Source: Cristatella mucedo
Lineage: Eukaryota > Bryozoa > Phylactolaemata > Cristatellidae
Direction of reading: 5' to 3'
Length of the DNA: 64,000 nucleotides
NCBI GenBank assembly: GCA_009760855.2
Contig: WPIO01000028.1
Location: forward strand, 250,001 to 314,000
The notes beneath the pieces are model-generated. The model was given only the letters and a program-made list of their open reading frames with translations, made no database searches and was not told where the DNA came from. A program made the translations under genes and the position numbers. The first letter of the stretch is position 1. Each line of letters starts with the position of its first letter. Of the stretch, positions 47,905 to 60,090 are shown in pieces.

Positions 47905-48300
47905 GTACAAACCTTAAATCCTTTGGAGACCGTGCATTTAGCTCGTATGCTCCCACAGCCTGGAACTCCCTCCCGACCTGCATCAGAACATCCCCTGACC
48001 TGACCACATTTAAAAGAAACTTAAAAACATACCTATTTAGGACAGCATTTAGTGGGTCTTTGTGATTCGTCCTCGATTTGCTTATGCGTGCTGACACTGT
48101 TCATGCTGCCACTAACCACATTTGCATGCTGACCCAGTGCATGTAACCCCTAACCATGTTATTCATTTTGTTTGTTTTTCAAGCATGATTTTACTTACTA
48201 TTCTATTGCGTATCACTTTGCAGCAAATGTAAAGCGCCTAGAAAGAGATTAAGTTCTCTGAGGGCGCTTTATCAAGTGCAATATTATTATTATTATTATT
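47905..48300 (+). mobile_element. L2-A LINE 3' end
   Basis: C-terminal coding remnant (TNLKSFGDRAFSSYAPTAWN-like, with DLTTFKRNLKTYLFRTAFS), 3'UTR, hairpin and (ATT)n ending at 48300. Confidence 0.8.
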
Positions 48301-48802
48301 AAGATCATAATTGAATGCCTGGCACTTTGATAGCTGAAATGTGTGCTGGGTAACTGAGTGCTGAGAGACATAAAAGAAAGGGCCACCGCTGGGAAAGCTG
48401 TCCACAGGCTCATTGTCGAACTATGCCAACGTACCGTGGCTGGTTTCACACGAGCACGCTCAGGTAAGCACCGGCTCAAGGCCACGGTCGGAACCGATTG
48501 ACCCGATTGATAAACTGCCGACAATAAGCGCACTTGAAGAGTCATCGAGCCACCGCCAGGCTAGTAGACATGTGAGCTGGCTTTAGCTTTTACACACAGG
48601 CTCACCTGATTGGCTACAATGAGCAGCCAATCCAACCCCTCTACGAAAAGGACTACTTGCTGATCTGTCAAGCCTGCTGATGAACCCAGCTGTGTTTACA
48701 CATCCTTTCTAGACAGAGCAGTGGGCACATTGCCGTTGAACGAAATAGAGTCAACAGTGAAACGAAACTAAAAAAGCATTCATTTATCACAGGATTTAGC
48801 GA

Positions 48803-49450
48803 GTCCAAGTGATTCGTCCTTTACGTGCTTATGCGTGCTGACACTGGGTTGTTGCCACTAACCATATTTGCATGCTGACCCTGTGCATGTCACTGCTAAC
48901 CATGTTATGCTTGTCGTCATTGAGCATGCTACCATTACCATACCAGAAATACCTCGTACAAACCTTAAATCCTTTGGAGACCATGCATTTAGTTCATATG
49001 CTCTCAAAGCCTGGAACTCCCTCCCGACCTGCGTCAGAACATCCCCTGACCTGACCACATTTAAAAGGAACCTAAAAACACACCTATTTAGGACAGCATT
49101 TAGTGGGTTCCTGTGATTCGTCCTTGATGTGCTTATGCGTGCTGACACTGTGCATGCTGCCACTAACCACATTTGCATGCTGACCCTGTGCATGTCACCT
49201 CTAACCATATTATTCATTTCGTTTGTTTTTCAAGCATGATTTTACTTACCATTCAATTGCATTTCACTTTACAGCAAATGTAAAGCACCTAGAGAGAGAT
49301 TAAGTTCTCTGAGGGAGCATTATCAAGTGAATTATTATTACCATTAACCATTTGATTGTGCTTTCTTTGCAGCAAATGTAAAGTGCATAGCAAGAGATTG
49401 AGTTCTCTCAAGATGCTTGCTATATCAAATGTGTTATTATTATTATTATT
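48803..49450 (+). mobile_element. Head-to-tail cluster of three L2-A 3' ends
   Basis: Three pieces in the same orientation: 3'UTR only (48803-48935); C-terminal ORF plus 3'UTR plus hairpin (48945-49342, reading IPRTNLKSFGDHAFSSYALK and LTTFKRNLKTHLFRTAFSGF); and a final terminal segment with its own hairpin and (ATT)n (49343-49450). Confidence 0.8.
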
Positions 49451-49844
49451 AAATAAGCTACAGCTAAGAAATGAGGGACTGGAGCTTCTGTCATCAATGG
49501 CTTTGTAGCAGGCAGCATACGATCACGGGTGAGTATAAAAAGCTGAGCGACTGCAAACCGATCATCGGATTCTGTCGAGTTGTTTGCCCAAGAGTCTGCT
49601 GGCCAAGCTGAAAATGAACTGTAGTTCAAGGCCAACACAGAATAGTCTGCTGCATAAGAAACGATCCATGTTTGCCCAGTTTCATCTAGCTTTTTTCAGC
49701 ATTGTCTGCAAGTGGAAGGGACAGCTGTGGGCATCAACTGGAGGTTTCTGTGCCGGTATGGAGCTCGGAGGAACAGTCGGAATACAATGCAAAGAGCTCC
49801 AGCAGACGTGGGGGCGCTCGTATTTTTACCCAGAACCCACTTTA

Positions 49845-50060
49845 GACTGACATAACAGTATCTCCTGACACGACGACATTAAAAAGAAGCTAAGAACGCA
49901 CCGTTCCTCACAGTATTTGCGAGGTCAGCTTGAATTTTTCCTTTGAATGCTCACGGGTGCCGACTCTGTGTATGTTATTACTAACCCATCGATATGCTTC
50001 CTCTCCAGCATGTGTAAAATGCCCTGAAAAATCATAGCCCTTTTATGGTGCTATGAAAAT
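49845..50060 (+). mobile_element. L2-A-related 3' end, diverged
   Basis: Begins in a remnant of the TSPDTTTLKKKLRTH motif, followed by 3'UTR and a degraded hairpin (TGTGTAAAATGCCCTG... TTTTATGGTGCTATG). Confidence 0.6.
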
Positions 50061-50632
50061 CTACTCGCATAATTTTGAATGTGACGTAAGTGAGTTCGTA
50101 CCAGAACGGAATTTACTTCTGATTGACTACCTGGTGCTGGCAAATGGAAAGAGACTGCGAAATTTGCACGCACAATTTGGAAAGGTAAATGTTTGCTCAG
50201 AATTGAAATTTAAAATTGAATTTGAATATGATTTGAAAATGAATACAATTTTAAAGCACTTCTTAGTCCCGTAAAAAAAGCCACTTCTAAGTCGCTAGCT
50301 GGCACTGACCTTAAATAATGTATACAACAACAAATGACGTAATAATGATATTTGGGACTCAAAAAATATAAATGCAAATGGGAGGTTGAGCATTTCATTG
50401 GAAATTCGTAAAAATTCGGTTTAGTTCATCGGATAAAAATTATAGAAAAAATTACGCAGCTTTTTATTTTAATTCTTAAAAGAATTTGATACATTAAAAA
50501 AGAACAAAGATTGGCAGTTAGTAGGGGTGGCTCACCAACTAGGTCAGCCGATACTCCAGCTCACACTTCCAAGCAAAGTTGGAAGTTTTATGTGATTTAT
50601 AATATTGTAATGTTGTAGTCTTATTATTATTA

Positions 50633-51397
50633 TTATCAATATAATAATAATAATAAAACACTTGATAAACCACCCCAGAGAACTCAATATCTTTCTAGGA
50701 GCTTTACATTTGCTGCAAAGGAAACACGATCGAACGATTAGTGACAGCATGCTCGATAAGCAACAAGAATAACATGGTTAGGGATGACATGCACAGGGTC
50801 AGCATGCAAGTGTGGTTAGTGGCAGCATGCAACAGTGTCAGCACACATGAGCACATATAGGATGAATCACAGGGACCCACTAAATGCTGTCCTAAATAGG
50901 TGTCTTTAAGTTCTTTTTAAATGTGATCAAGTCAGGGGATGTTGTGACGGAAGTCAGGAGTGAGTTCCAGGCTTTGGGAGCATGCAAACTAAAGGTATGG
51001 TCTCCAAGCGATTTGAGGTTCGTTCGAGGTATAGGTAAACAGATAGATCCCGAAAAGCAGGTGGTACGATGCTTGGCCTGGTGGATCAGTAGATCTGATA
51101 GGTAGACTGGAGCCAAAGAATGAAGGGACTTATATAAGTGAGTGACAAAATCTTGAAGTCGAGCGTTGCTTGACTGGGAGCCAATGCAGGTCGGTGAGAA
51201 GTGGTGTGATGTGGCAACTGCGAGGCTCACGACAGACAAGCCTAGCAGCAGAGTTTTGCATCAGCTGTAAGTGCCTGATTACACAGGCCGGTAGACCAAC
51301 AAGCAGTGAGTTACAGAAGTCAAGATGGGATGTCAGAAATGCATGGACCAACTTAGATGTGGTATCCCTGTCTAAACAAGCCCGATTTTTAGCAATG
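50633..51397 (-). mobile_element. L2-A LINE 3' half, left part of an interrupted copy
   Basis: ATAATAATAATAA tract, terminal hairpin, 3'UTR and C-terminal coding remnants (50892-51239, minus), including SLAPVYLSDLLIHQAKHRTT and LKSLGDHTFSLHAPKAWNSL. The copy resumes at 51762 after an L2-B insertion. Confidence 0.82.
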
Positions 51398-51761
51398 CTA
51401 TGTGGTATCCTTGTCTAAAGACAGTTGGCGACAGAAGCTTTAGCTCTGCAGGTCTTAGACTGTGGAACTCGCTTCCACAATTCTTACGCAACGACAACTA
51501 CTCTCCTACTGCTGACTATGGCACATCTTTTTCAGCGGTCCTGCACTGCTACTTCTATGCTACTCACTACCTCAACTGCTCTCCTGACTCTGCTATGCTT
51601 CCCACTTTCTCTTTGTTGCGTGAGACGAAGTCTGTTGGCTACCGAATGCGTACCGAAAGCCGCTTAGGCTGTGAGTGCGCTATACAAAACTCTCCTGCGT
51701 AACACCCACATGGTCTTTATGACTTTGTGGAGTTACTGACGGAGATACATTACATTACATT
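51398..51761 (+). mobile_element. L2-B LINE 3' end inserted in L2-A, with target-site duplication
   Basis: 5'-truncated element reading VGDRSFSSAGLRLWNSLPQF, followed by a 3'UTR and the tail ATACATTACATTACATT. It is bordered by a direct repeat of about 24-25 bp (aaacaagcccgatttttagc plus aatg) at 51374-51397 and 51762-51785, as expected for target-primed reverse transcription. Confidence 0.85.
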
Positions 51762-51990
51762 AAACAAGCCCGATTTTTAGCAATGTTACTTAGCTGAAAG
51801 TGGGCAGACTTGATTGTGGAACTGGTGTGGTCCTCTAACGAAAGGTCACCTTGGAACATAACACCTAGATTTTGTGCAGATTTAACAGGAGATATACTGG
51901 TAGAGCCGATTTTGAGCGTTAGCCTTTGCAATTTCTGAATCACACTTGGTTTGCACATAACTAGTCATTAATTTTTATCATAGTTCAATT
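51762..51990 (-). mobile_element. L2-A LINE, right part of the interrupted copy
   Basis: Continues the minus-strand L2-A reading frame after the L2-B insertion: MCKPSVIQKLQRLTLKIGS, SARNLGVMFQGDLSLEDH-like and KSAHFQLSNIAKNRA. Confidence 0.8.
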
Positions 51991-52172
51991 TAAGAAAATT
52001 TTCTCTTTAAAAAATTTAATTTAAAAGAAAATTAAAAAATACAAACAATTGAGCTCCAAGTCCTACTTGAGGGTTTGCCATATCGGCAGACCATCACTGG
52101 TGTTGTGAGCTCATGATTTAGGTCCTATCTTACGTGACAGAATTCCGAGCAAAAAGAAAAAGTGATGACTTG

Positions 52173-52318
52173 CTAATTTAAAAGCCTCATCTATATATAG
52201 CGGCAGAGGAGCCTCAATGATTACCACCTCCGCTTGCAGAAAGCAATACAGGATTGCCCGTTGTATGACTCGAATCCATGTCATAGGCCACCAAGGGTGA
52301 GTGTGTTACCACAGCACC
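52173..52318 (-). mobile_element. SINE-A, diverged
   Basis: AAAAGCCTCATCTATATATA, GCGGCAGAGGAGCCTCAATG and TATGACTCGAATCCATG. Confidence 0.7.
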
Positions 52319-52549
52319 AATTGTAATTTTATGAGCCTCTGAAATATGGAGTGCTCTAGTGATCTGCTCATATTTTCACTATTTATACACCAAATTTATA
52401 CTGCTGTTATCGAAAAGCACGCAATCTTACATCTTACCTCTATGGAAATGACACAAGTGTGCCTCTGTGCTTTGATCCTTCTCTGCACTTTAGAGCATAT
52501 AAAAATCTCCAAATTCCATTGCAGCTTGTATTGCTCACATTTGCACTTG

Positions 52550-52850
52550 AATGACAGCTAAGTTTCTCAAATTAAAAAACGATAAGACCAAGATAATAGT
52601 CATGACCTAGTGTCACTCAGAAACTGGAAGACCCTTACTCCAAATTGGCTTGGTCAGAATATCCCCTGTAACCTCCGTACGGCCTGTAGGTGTCCTATAC
52701 CAAATGACCCTTCGATAGGCGACTGCATAACATCCTCAGTCGATAATGTGGACATTCATCTACGTAATATTACAAACATTTGAGCATGATAAGGGTACAA
52801 CAGCCAAGTTAGTTCATGCATTTGCGACATCCTGCCTTTACTTCAAGCAA
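52550..52850 (+). mobile_element. L2 coding fragment, decayed
   Basis: Reads FLKLKNDKTKIIVM, then, after stops, KGTTAKLVHAFATSCL, corresponding to the L2-A region DKDTTSKLVHAFVTSRLDFC. Ends at the (CA)n tract. Confidence 0.65.
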
Positions 52851-52863
52851 CATGCGTGCACAC

Positions 52864-52899
<36 letters not shown>
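52864..52899. repeat. (CA)n microsatellite
   Basis: About 18 CA copies directly after an L2 fragment. Confidence 0.93.
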
Positions 52900-52902
<3 letters not shown>

Positions 52903-53009
52903 GTATATACTCGGAAGAGGTGTCTGTAGGAGGTATTCATAGAAAAGGGTGATTCACATGGGATCTGCATGAAGAGTGTCTGACAGCAATATCGTTGTAA
53001 CAGTCATCG

Positions 53010-53015
53010 TTTATT
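53010..53015 (-). promoter_or_regulatory. Candidate polyadenylation signal for ATG14
   Basis: AATAAA on the minus strand (TTTATT on plus), about 290 nt downstream of the ATG14 stop. It is the first canonical hexamer I noticed there, which would give a 3'UTR of about 300 nt. Cleavage position is inferred, not seen. Confidence 0.45.
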
Positions 53016-53303
53016 TACCAATAATCGCAGCTTTGCATGCAGCTAATGGCATGGTAAATGTTCGATGACGAATCTTGACAGCACACCTTGAGTATGCAGG
53101 AACTTGGCAGTCGATATTACATTCCACGGAGTCCTGCGCCTAGCTGCTGTCAGGCACACTGGCCCGTCATGCCTGTTCTCGAATACCATCACAGTGGTGG
53201 TGGTGACGCCAAGGTCATGCACTTCCTGTGCAAGTGTCACGACAAATTAGCCTACTGAACACGAACTCCTGTTTTCATAGAACAGGTCATGAGATAATCA
53301 CAC

Positions 53304-53664
53304 TCAGTTAGGATTATTACTACCACGCCACCAAGAGCTGACGCCCTGAAATACCGATGACATGATCGATCCGGAGTTGCTTCCGGCAACAGTCGAGGCC
53401 GACCATGGTGAGGTGGCAGATGCTGCCAGCGGGCTGCTGGCTGCTACGTGAGCAGCCGAGGCTGCAATATCGCTGTCACATAGAGAGTCCCATTCGCTGT
53501 TGGTGTCACTGAGGGCCAGAGCGCTGCCACCGGTTGCTGAAGCGCCACTGGCACTGTCAGCATCTTTCATCGCATCTTCAGTGTCTTCATCATCGCTCTC
53601 CGACTCGCTCAGCTTACCTTCCATGGACTGAAGAGCCTCCGTATGTAGTGCAAATGGTCCAGTG
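53304..53664 (-). CDS. ATG14: ATG14/Barkor homologue, terminal exon with acidic linker and BATS end
   Basis: Last coding exon. The acceptor ccgtcggtttttag precedes C-ACT-GGA, and AG+C restores Ser, giving HLG-S-TGPFALHTEAL against vertebrate HLGRSGPFEVRADLEES. An acidic Ser-rich linker follows (SESESDDEDTEDAMKDADS), then TNSEWDSL (compare LGTDWENL). The C-terminus GSIMSSVFQGVSSWWRG parallels GGMISSAAASVTSWFKAY, the amphipathic end of the BATS domain that binds curved PI3P-rich membrane in the known family. The stop is TGA at 53306-53304. The frame stays open upstream to 53879, but that part is intron read-through because the phased acceptor lies inside it. A donor-like GTAAGC sits near 53613 inside the exon; continued homology past it argues it is not used in the main transcript. 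Confidence 0.87.
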
Positions 53665-54129
53665 CTAAAAACCGACGGATGCACGTGAGCAACACCCACG
53701 GGGCTAGCTGCCATTCTTGCAACATCACCAATGGCAGCAACATCAACGTGGCTTGCCCTCATGTAGCTGCACATGCCGTTTGTTGGGCGTGATCCTGAGT
53801 CAATAGCCGCTCGGGTACATGAAACAGCAACTATGCTTCCACACTCTCTGACCTTGGCAAGCCTTTCGGCGTAGGGCATGCATTACATAAGAGAAGGAGC
53901 ACCGAGATTCCACGATCTTTGTGATCTTACATGCCGTTTCTCCTGCAATGCCATTTATGATGGCAGCCATTTAAGGCAAGGGCTAGCATAGGCTATAAAG
54001 TCAACTTGATGGCTTCACCGAGAGGTGCAGGCTATTTGGTGGTTACACATGAGCAACTACAAACCAAGGGAGCTGAAGGGAGCTCGAGCCAGGCTCGACA
54101 GCAAGCTGCCAATGGTGGCAGTAATCGAT

Positions 54130-55212
54130 CGCCACCCACAGGTACCAATTCCTCCTTTAACTCGAGATTTCTCCAATATCATTTCGATTCTGTGTGCAAG
54201 AAAGCGATAGTTCCTCGCCCCGTTATGGGTGATTTTAACATTTATTTTGACAACTTAACTGAGTCTTCAAGAGCAGAACTTCGTGTACTGACTGACTCAT
54301 TTTCTCTTTTGGCTCACGTGCATGACCCTATTCACAACAAGGATCATACACTCGAACAAATATTCTCCCACAAGTGCACGCTATCATCTCATATCATTAC
54401 CAAATTCTGCTCATCCAACCACATGCGAATCTCATTCAGTCTACAGTGGGCCCTCATAAATAATAGCATAGAATCCTACGTGAATCACGAAACCTCAAGA
54501 CCCTTGACATTAATGCTGTCTGCCCGAAAATATCTTCTTTGTTTGTCCTGCTCAATCCCCTTTCCCATCTGTCATCATTGGTAGAATGCTACCACACGAC
54601 ACTAGCTGACGTGCTTAACCAGTTTGAATCTCTCACTAAGTGCACCGTAGCCTCATCCCACATCACCCTCACCAGACGGCCTATGGTTTACTGCAGACAT
54701 TAAACTAGCTAGGTCTACTAAGCTCAAGCTTGAGAAAGCATACAAAATCAGGATCAAGATACATACAAGATCAGGACTGACTGTCCATCAACAGGCATAC
54801 GAAGACATCTGTAGATCATGCCAATCAATCCTAGCAAAGGCCAAGTCTAGTTTCTATAAAAAAATATTGTCGAATCACAGATGCTCAATCAAAAAATGTT
54901 GATGTCTACCATTAATTTTCTCTTTAACTGCTCCCAGGTTAGCTCTTTCCCCAGTGATCCTTGTGATGAATAGCTGATCGCTTCTCAAGCTTCTTTGTCA
55001 GCAAGATAGACAAGCTCAGAGAGCCCATCCCTGAGGTAGCAGCTTCCCCTCTGGACTCCTGTCCCTCAATAACAACCCCATAGGACTCCCCTCCGTCAAT
55101 TCCGTGCAGCACCTCAATGTCTACATTCAAGGAGGTCACGAGTGACCCTAATCCAGAAATTCATCTCCCAGTCAAAGAAGACTACTAATCCTCAAGACCC
55201 TATTTCTACTGT
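54130..55212 (+). pseudogene. L2 LINE, endonuclease half, decayed
   Basis: Contains the AP-endonuclease signature VMGDFNIYFDNL and HNKDHTLEQIFSH in frame with flanking LINE-like sequence, then a series of stops and frameshifts up to a region reading EIHLPVKEDY. The element continues at 55830 after an L2-A insertion in the opposite orientation. It lies in the 6.4 kb intron of ATG14, antisense to that gene. Confidence 0.75.
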
Positions 55213-55828
55213 CCTATATAATAATATAATAATAATATTGCACTTGATAAAGCACCCTCAGAGAACTCAATCTCTTTCTAGGCGCTTTACATTTGCTGCA
55301 AGGGCAAACGCGATTGAATGGTGAGTAATATCATGCTTGATAAACAACATGAATAACATGGTTAGGGGTGACATGCACAGGGTCAGCATGCAAATGTGGT
55401 TAGTGGCAGCATGCACCGTGTCAGCACCCATAAGCACATCAAGGACGAATCACAGGGACCCACTAAATGCTGTCCTAAATAGGTTTTTAAGTTCTTTTTA
55501 AATGTGGTCAAGTCTGGGGATGTTCTGACGCAAGTCGGGAGTGAGTTCCAGGCTTTGGGAGCATACGAACTAAATGCACGGTCTCCAAAGGATTTGAGGT
55601 TTGTACGAGGTAGTGGTAAACTGTTGGATTCCGAAAAGCGGGTGGTACGATGCTTGGCCTGGTGGGGGAGTAGATCTGAGAGATAGGCTGGAGCCAAAGA
55701 ATGAAGTGACCTACAAGTGAGCGACAAAACCTTGGAGTCGATCCGTTGCTTGACTGGTAGTCAGTGCAGGTCGGCGAGAAGTGGTGTGATGTGGCAACCG
55801 AGACACTCACGACAGAACGCTCCTACTT
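55213..55828 (-). mobile_element. L2-A LINE 3' part inserted into the plus-strand L2 copy
   Basis: Begins with an ATAATAATA tract and the L2-A hairpin, then 3'UTR and the C-terminal ORF (55383-55727) with YLSDLLPHQAKHRTTRFSES and LKSFGDRAFSSYAPKAWNSL. It separates the endonuclease half from the RT half of the same older element. I could not define a clear target-site duplication. Confidence 0.8.
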
Positions 55829-55829
55829 C

Positions 55830-56990
55830 TATAATTAACAGAACTTCTGCCACCACATATAAATAACATAATAAATATGTTCTTATCTTCAGGTCATATC
55901 CCTGCACATTTCAAGACGGCTGTAGTTAGTCCACTAATTAAGAAAGCAACACCCGACCAAGAGCGCTTGAGCAGCTTTCACCCAGTCTCCTCTGTGCCGT
56001 TCCCATCAAAGATACTGGAACGAGTTGTGGTGGATCAATTGAACTCTTATACTGAGACCTCAAACCTAGCAAGTAAGATCCAGTCTGATTTTACAGCTAA
56101 TCACTCCACAGAGTCAGCATTGCTTCGGGTGTATAACGACCTTATCAGGAATGTAGACTTAGATAAAGTCTCTCTGCTTGCTTTGCTCGATCTTTCGGCA
56201 GCACTCAATACTAATGATTACCGAAGTCCTTCTCGAACGCCTCTCATCTCGCACTGCACTGCAATGGTTTAGGTCCTATCTCATCGGGAGACTCCAGAGT
56301 ATTGATGTGAACAGACAAAAGCCATGCGAGAAACCACTGAAGTACGGCTTACCTCAGGGTTCTGTGCTTGGTCTGCTTCTTTCCACAATTTATACTTTAG
56401 CTCTTGTCGACTCGTTTGCAATAGGTATTCCTGATATCCACACATGGATGGCAGCAAACTTTCTCAAATTGAATGACGATAAAACCAACTTACTAGTTAT
56501 TGGCAAACCAAGTGTGATTCAGAAATTAGAAAGATTAATGCTCAAAATCGGCTCTGTCCTTTTGCACCTGCACGAAATCTAGGTGTCCCGTTCCAAAGTG
56601 ACCTTTCACTAGACGACCAGCCCACAGTCGTCTGCCCACTTTCAGCTATTAATAAATAACTTTGCTAAAAATCAGGCTTGCTTAGAAAGGGATGCTACGT
56701 CCAAATTGGTTCATGCATTTGTGACATCCCATTTCAAATTCTGTAATTCACTGGTTGCTGGTCTACCGGCCTGTGCAGCCAGGCGCTTACAGTTGCTGCA
56801 AAACTGCAGCTAGGCTTGTCTGTCGTGAGCGTTGCAGGTGCCACATCACACCACGTCTTACCAACCTGCACTGGCTCTCAATCCAGCAGGGCATCAAGTT
56901 CAATGATCTGTCACTAACTTTGAGGTCCCTTCATTCTCTGGCTCCAGCTTACCTATTAGAACTACTCCACCCACCATGCTAGGTATCGTA
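55830..56990 (+). pseudogene. L2 LINE, reverse-transcriptase half, decayed
   Basis: Reads FKTAVVSPLIKKATPDQERL, FPSKILERVVVDQLNSYTE, LLALLDLSAALNT, then a frameshift to YGLPQGSVLGLLLSTIY. The F/YADD catalytic box is absent: the frame passes directly to HTWMAANFLKLNDDKTNLLV, so the active site has been deleted. The C-terminal part continues to LHSLAPAYLLELL. Same element as 54130-55212. Confidence 0.8.
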
Positions 56991-59900
56991 CCAACCGCTT
57001 TTCTAACTCAAGCATTTAGCTATACTGCAGCAACTGGCTAACCACTCGCTTGCCAGCTGTGAGGCCAATCCTTCTCGAGGCCAGACAGCAATTCAGCCCG
57101 ATAGGACCTCTTCTATCTCTCCTACGGTTGCAGGATAAATAGTCATAACCTGACTATATGTTGTTGACCATCAAATAATGCGCGCACCAACAAGTGGTGA
57201 ACCCTGCCGAATTCCACCTAATCAGAAGTAACTGAGATGGTTCGACAGCTCAACTCAACTGCCACGCAAGCGAGTCGTCCATTGCTACTGGCCTTCTGCT
57301 GCCTACATGATGTGTAATCACGACCGCAGTTATCATGAATTCATAAGGGATTTTAGACAGTACCACGGCAATACCAATTCAAGAGTTGAAAACTGAGTAA
57401 AGCAGTAGTAACACGACTCACTGTGGCCTGCCAGTCTGCTATCTTTTGGCACTTGTACCCCATGCTCTCCAAGGCAAGTGCTCTCGACTTGTGGGGCAGC
57501 GACACACTTGCCTTTTGTACAAGACTAGCTATTTGGTTTTTGCTGCCGGATCAGTTCACGTCATCGTGGCTTGAGGTTGACTTGCATCAGCAATTTGCTT
57601 CAGAGATGCCACCACAAACTTACGGTCACCACGGTCACCTGATATTGTCTTCATGATTTATTCGTCTTACCTATCGACTTTATTAGTCCTTTACTGACAA
57701 TCACAATGGGTTCTGCATCAGTGCCCACCAAACTCATGCTGAAATGGCCTGCCATCTGTTCAACCATCAATCCCGGCCAGCAACCTGTCTTTGCTACCTC
57801 ATGCTCAACAGTAGCTCAGCTGCACTGCTGCCACGACTACCAACGACGACTGCCTGTTGAATCACATCTCACGTCACGGCGATCCATGAGGCACACTGAC
57901 GACGATGTCCTGCAAGCTCTGGACAGCCAGCCGGTCTTACTCCTCAAAGCACCGGTATAGCTTACTCCCAACTCTGCACTTGCAGATGTGCACCGACATG
58001 CTTTTGAGAGGCTGCTTTACTCCATGTAAATGTCTTGGTAGTAGTAACAAAACATCAACTTTTACTTTAAATCAGTGTCGCGATTTGTTACATTTACATA
58101 TTCAGCTCACCGGATTTATCGGCAAATATTATGAGTGTTTAAGTCTGCTTACAGTACCCGAACTGGTTGCTTATTCATTGACTAGCATGTAGGTGTCTGC
58201 CGACTGCTGCTGAGACTGACTGTCCCAGTTTTGAACCAATGCAAGAAACAGCTGGCCATGTCCAAAGACTAGCTCAGGAAGACATATTGCTACTCCGTCG
58301 AATGATGCAAGCACAAACAAGCCACACTCATAAAAAAGGACAACTAGGTAAGTAAGAGTATTGAAAAAATCCACCTGTAACAAGTTAAAAACTATGTGCA
58401 ATGCATTTAAACAAAATAAACGTCAGTGTATAATATGCACTTTATAGTTAGTAAGACCACGAACATTAAAACCATTACTTAAGAAGTATGTAAACACCTG
58501 AAGAATGTAAACACCTATGAACCATTAACATTAAAAAATAATGAGTAACCTAATGATGACGTTGAATGAGTCGCTTACTCGCTAGGACTTGCTTTGACGA
58601 TCTTAGTAAAAAGTCCAGCAATGAGTTCACCCCAGAGTTTTGACTAGCCGACTGACCTCAGCCAGCTATTCCTTCCCGGGGTTGACCAGAACGGAGGTGG
58701 CACAGCATACTCTCAAAAATTGTCAGGAAAAACATCTACCCGCAAAGCATGGATGGGAAATTCAATTTGAAAAAATTAAGGACATTTCATTCATTTGTAT
58801 AGCGCCATAAGAGAACTCAATCTCTATTCAGGCACTTCAAATATGCCTGGGGGCTCGAGTCCACGACCAATTTGAGCACCGTGGCTGCTAGCATGAAGTT
58901 CTACTCCAGCAAAGCCCTAGTACTCTGCCAAACGCAAAACATCTAATTTTGATTTGATTCACGTTAATCTTTTTTCCCCTCACGGCCTTTACATTTGTAT
59001 GATGAGCTCTGCATGCATATACGGTATATGCACATTGCCAACGTCCCCGTCCCTTTGAAAAAATTGCTGCTCCATGAACACCTGAAGTTCCAGTGCTTGA
59101 TACGGCCACATCGGTTGCTACACTGGCCTCGCCATCTCGGGTAAAGAAGTACCGTTGACTATAGCAGGCAAAATAATCAGCTAAGACACCAAACTGTTTA
59201 GAAACCTAAGGGTATTCTTTTCACAGCAAAATTGCAATTTTTAATGCTTAGTTTAACTACACATCTAGCAGCTTGTCACCACCGTACAGTCATACAAGTG
59301 CAGCACTAAGCAGCAACATCGACAACTTGAAGTCTGGGTGAAGATAGCAACTTGGCAGTGAAAAAACCCGACGACCAATTGACCAAACTTAATTAAATAT
59401 ATAGTATGTGGCATGCAATATACGGCATACAAAGGGCTTTCAGGTGAGCATGTCATCTAAGAGAAGCTGGCACAACGTTTGAGGATCAAATCACAAACAC
59501 ATTCTGACTCCATTCTCAAGGCAGATTAGTACTTACCGGGGCATGGCTGAGTCATGCGCCCCACTACTCCACCCCAGAAAAGTGCCTTAGGTACAACATC
59601 CACTGCTTTGCAAAGTCGGCATTCTTGAAGTCACATTCGGGGGCCTTACTTTGGCAAACATAAAAAACATCTCCTTACACTAAGAGCTAGCCACATATAC
59701 ACTAATGTGAAGTAATTCTGCACGACTTGATATGAAATGCTCCCATAATGCAGGCGATGTAGGATTTGGCTAATTTGGCAGTATTCTAAGGTAACCAATT
59801 TAAATGCTTTTGGCAGTAAGAAGCAGCAGACAAGAAAAGTTAATTTTCATTTTGGTCGAATATTGTTCCCTAATGCTATGCCTGTGGCCACATAGGTTTT

Positions 59901-60090
59901 TTGATACTCACACACATTATTGGAATCTATCAAGAATCATTGGTTTAGATTTTACGGTACATATATTATAGCTGCAATGTGCACATCACGATATAAAGCT
60001 GCTAGTATGATAAAACACCTCACGTGTTAAGATAAAGCAGTGCTAGCAACAAGTCTTTTGAAAGGCAGTATGCGAGACCAAGTAACAAAC
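56991..60090. other. Remainder of the large ATG14 intron
   Basis: Apart from the SINE-B piece at 58786 no coding or repeat structure was identified. Confidence 0.5.
58786..58883 (-). mobile_element. SINE-B 3' part, in the large ATG14 intron
   Basis: CATTCATTTGTATAGCGCCA, TAAGAGAACTCAATCTCTAT and GGGGGCTCGAGTCCACGACC. Confidence 0.7.

Noticed and set aside
53665-53879. Upstream part of the 191-codon minus frame as coding sequence with a start at 53879
   Set aside because: A phased splice acceptor at 53665 joins directly to the ATG14 homology, and the upstream residues do not align to the family.
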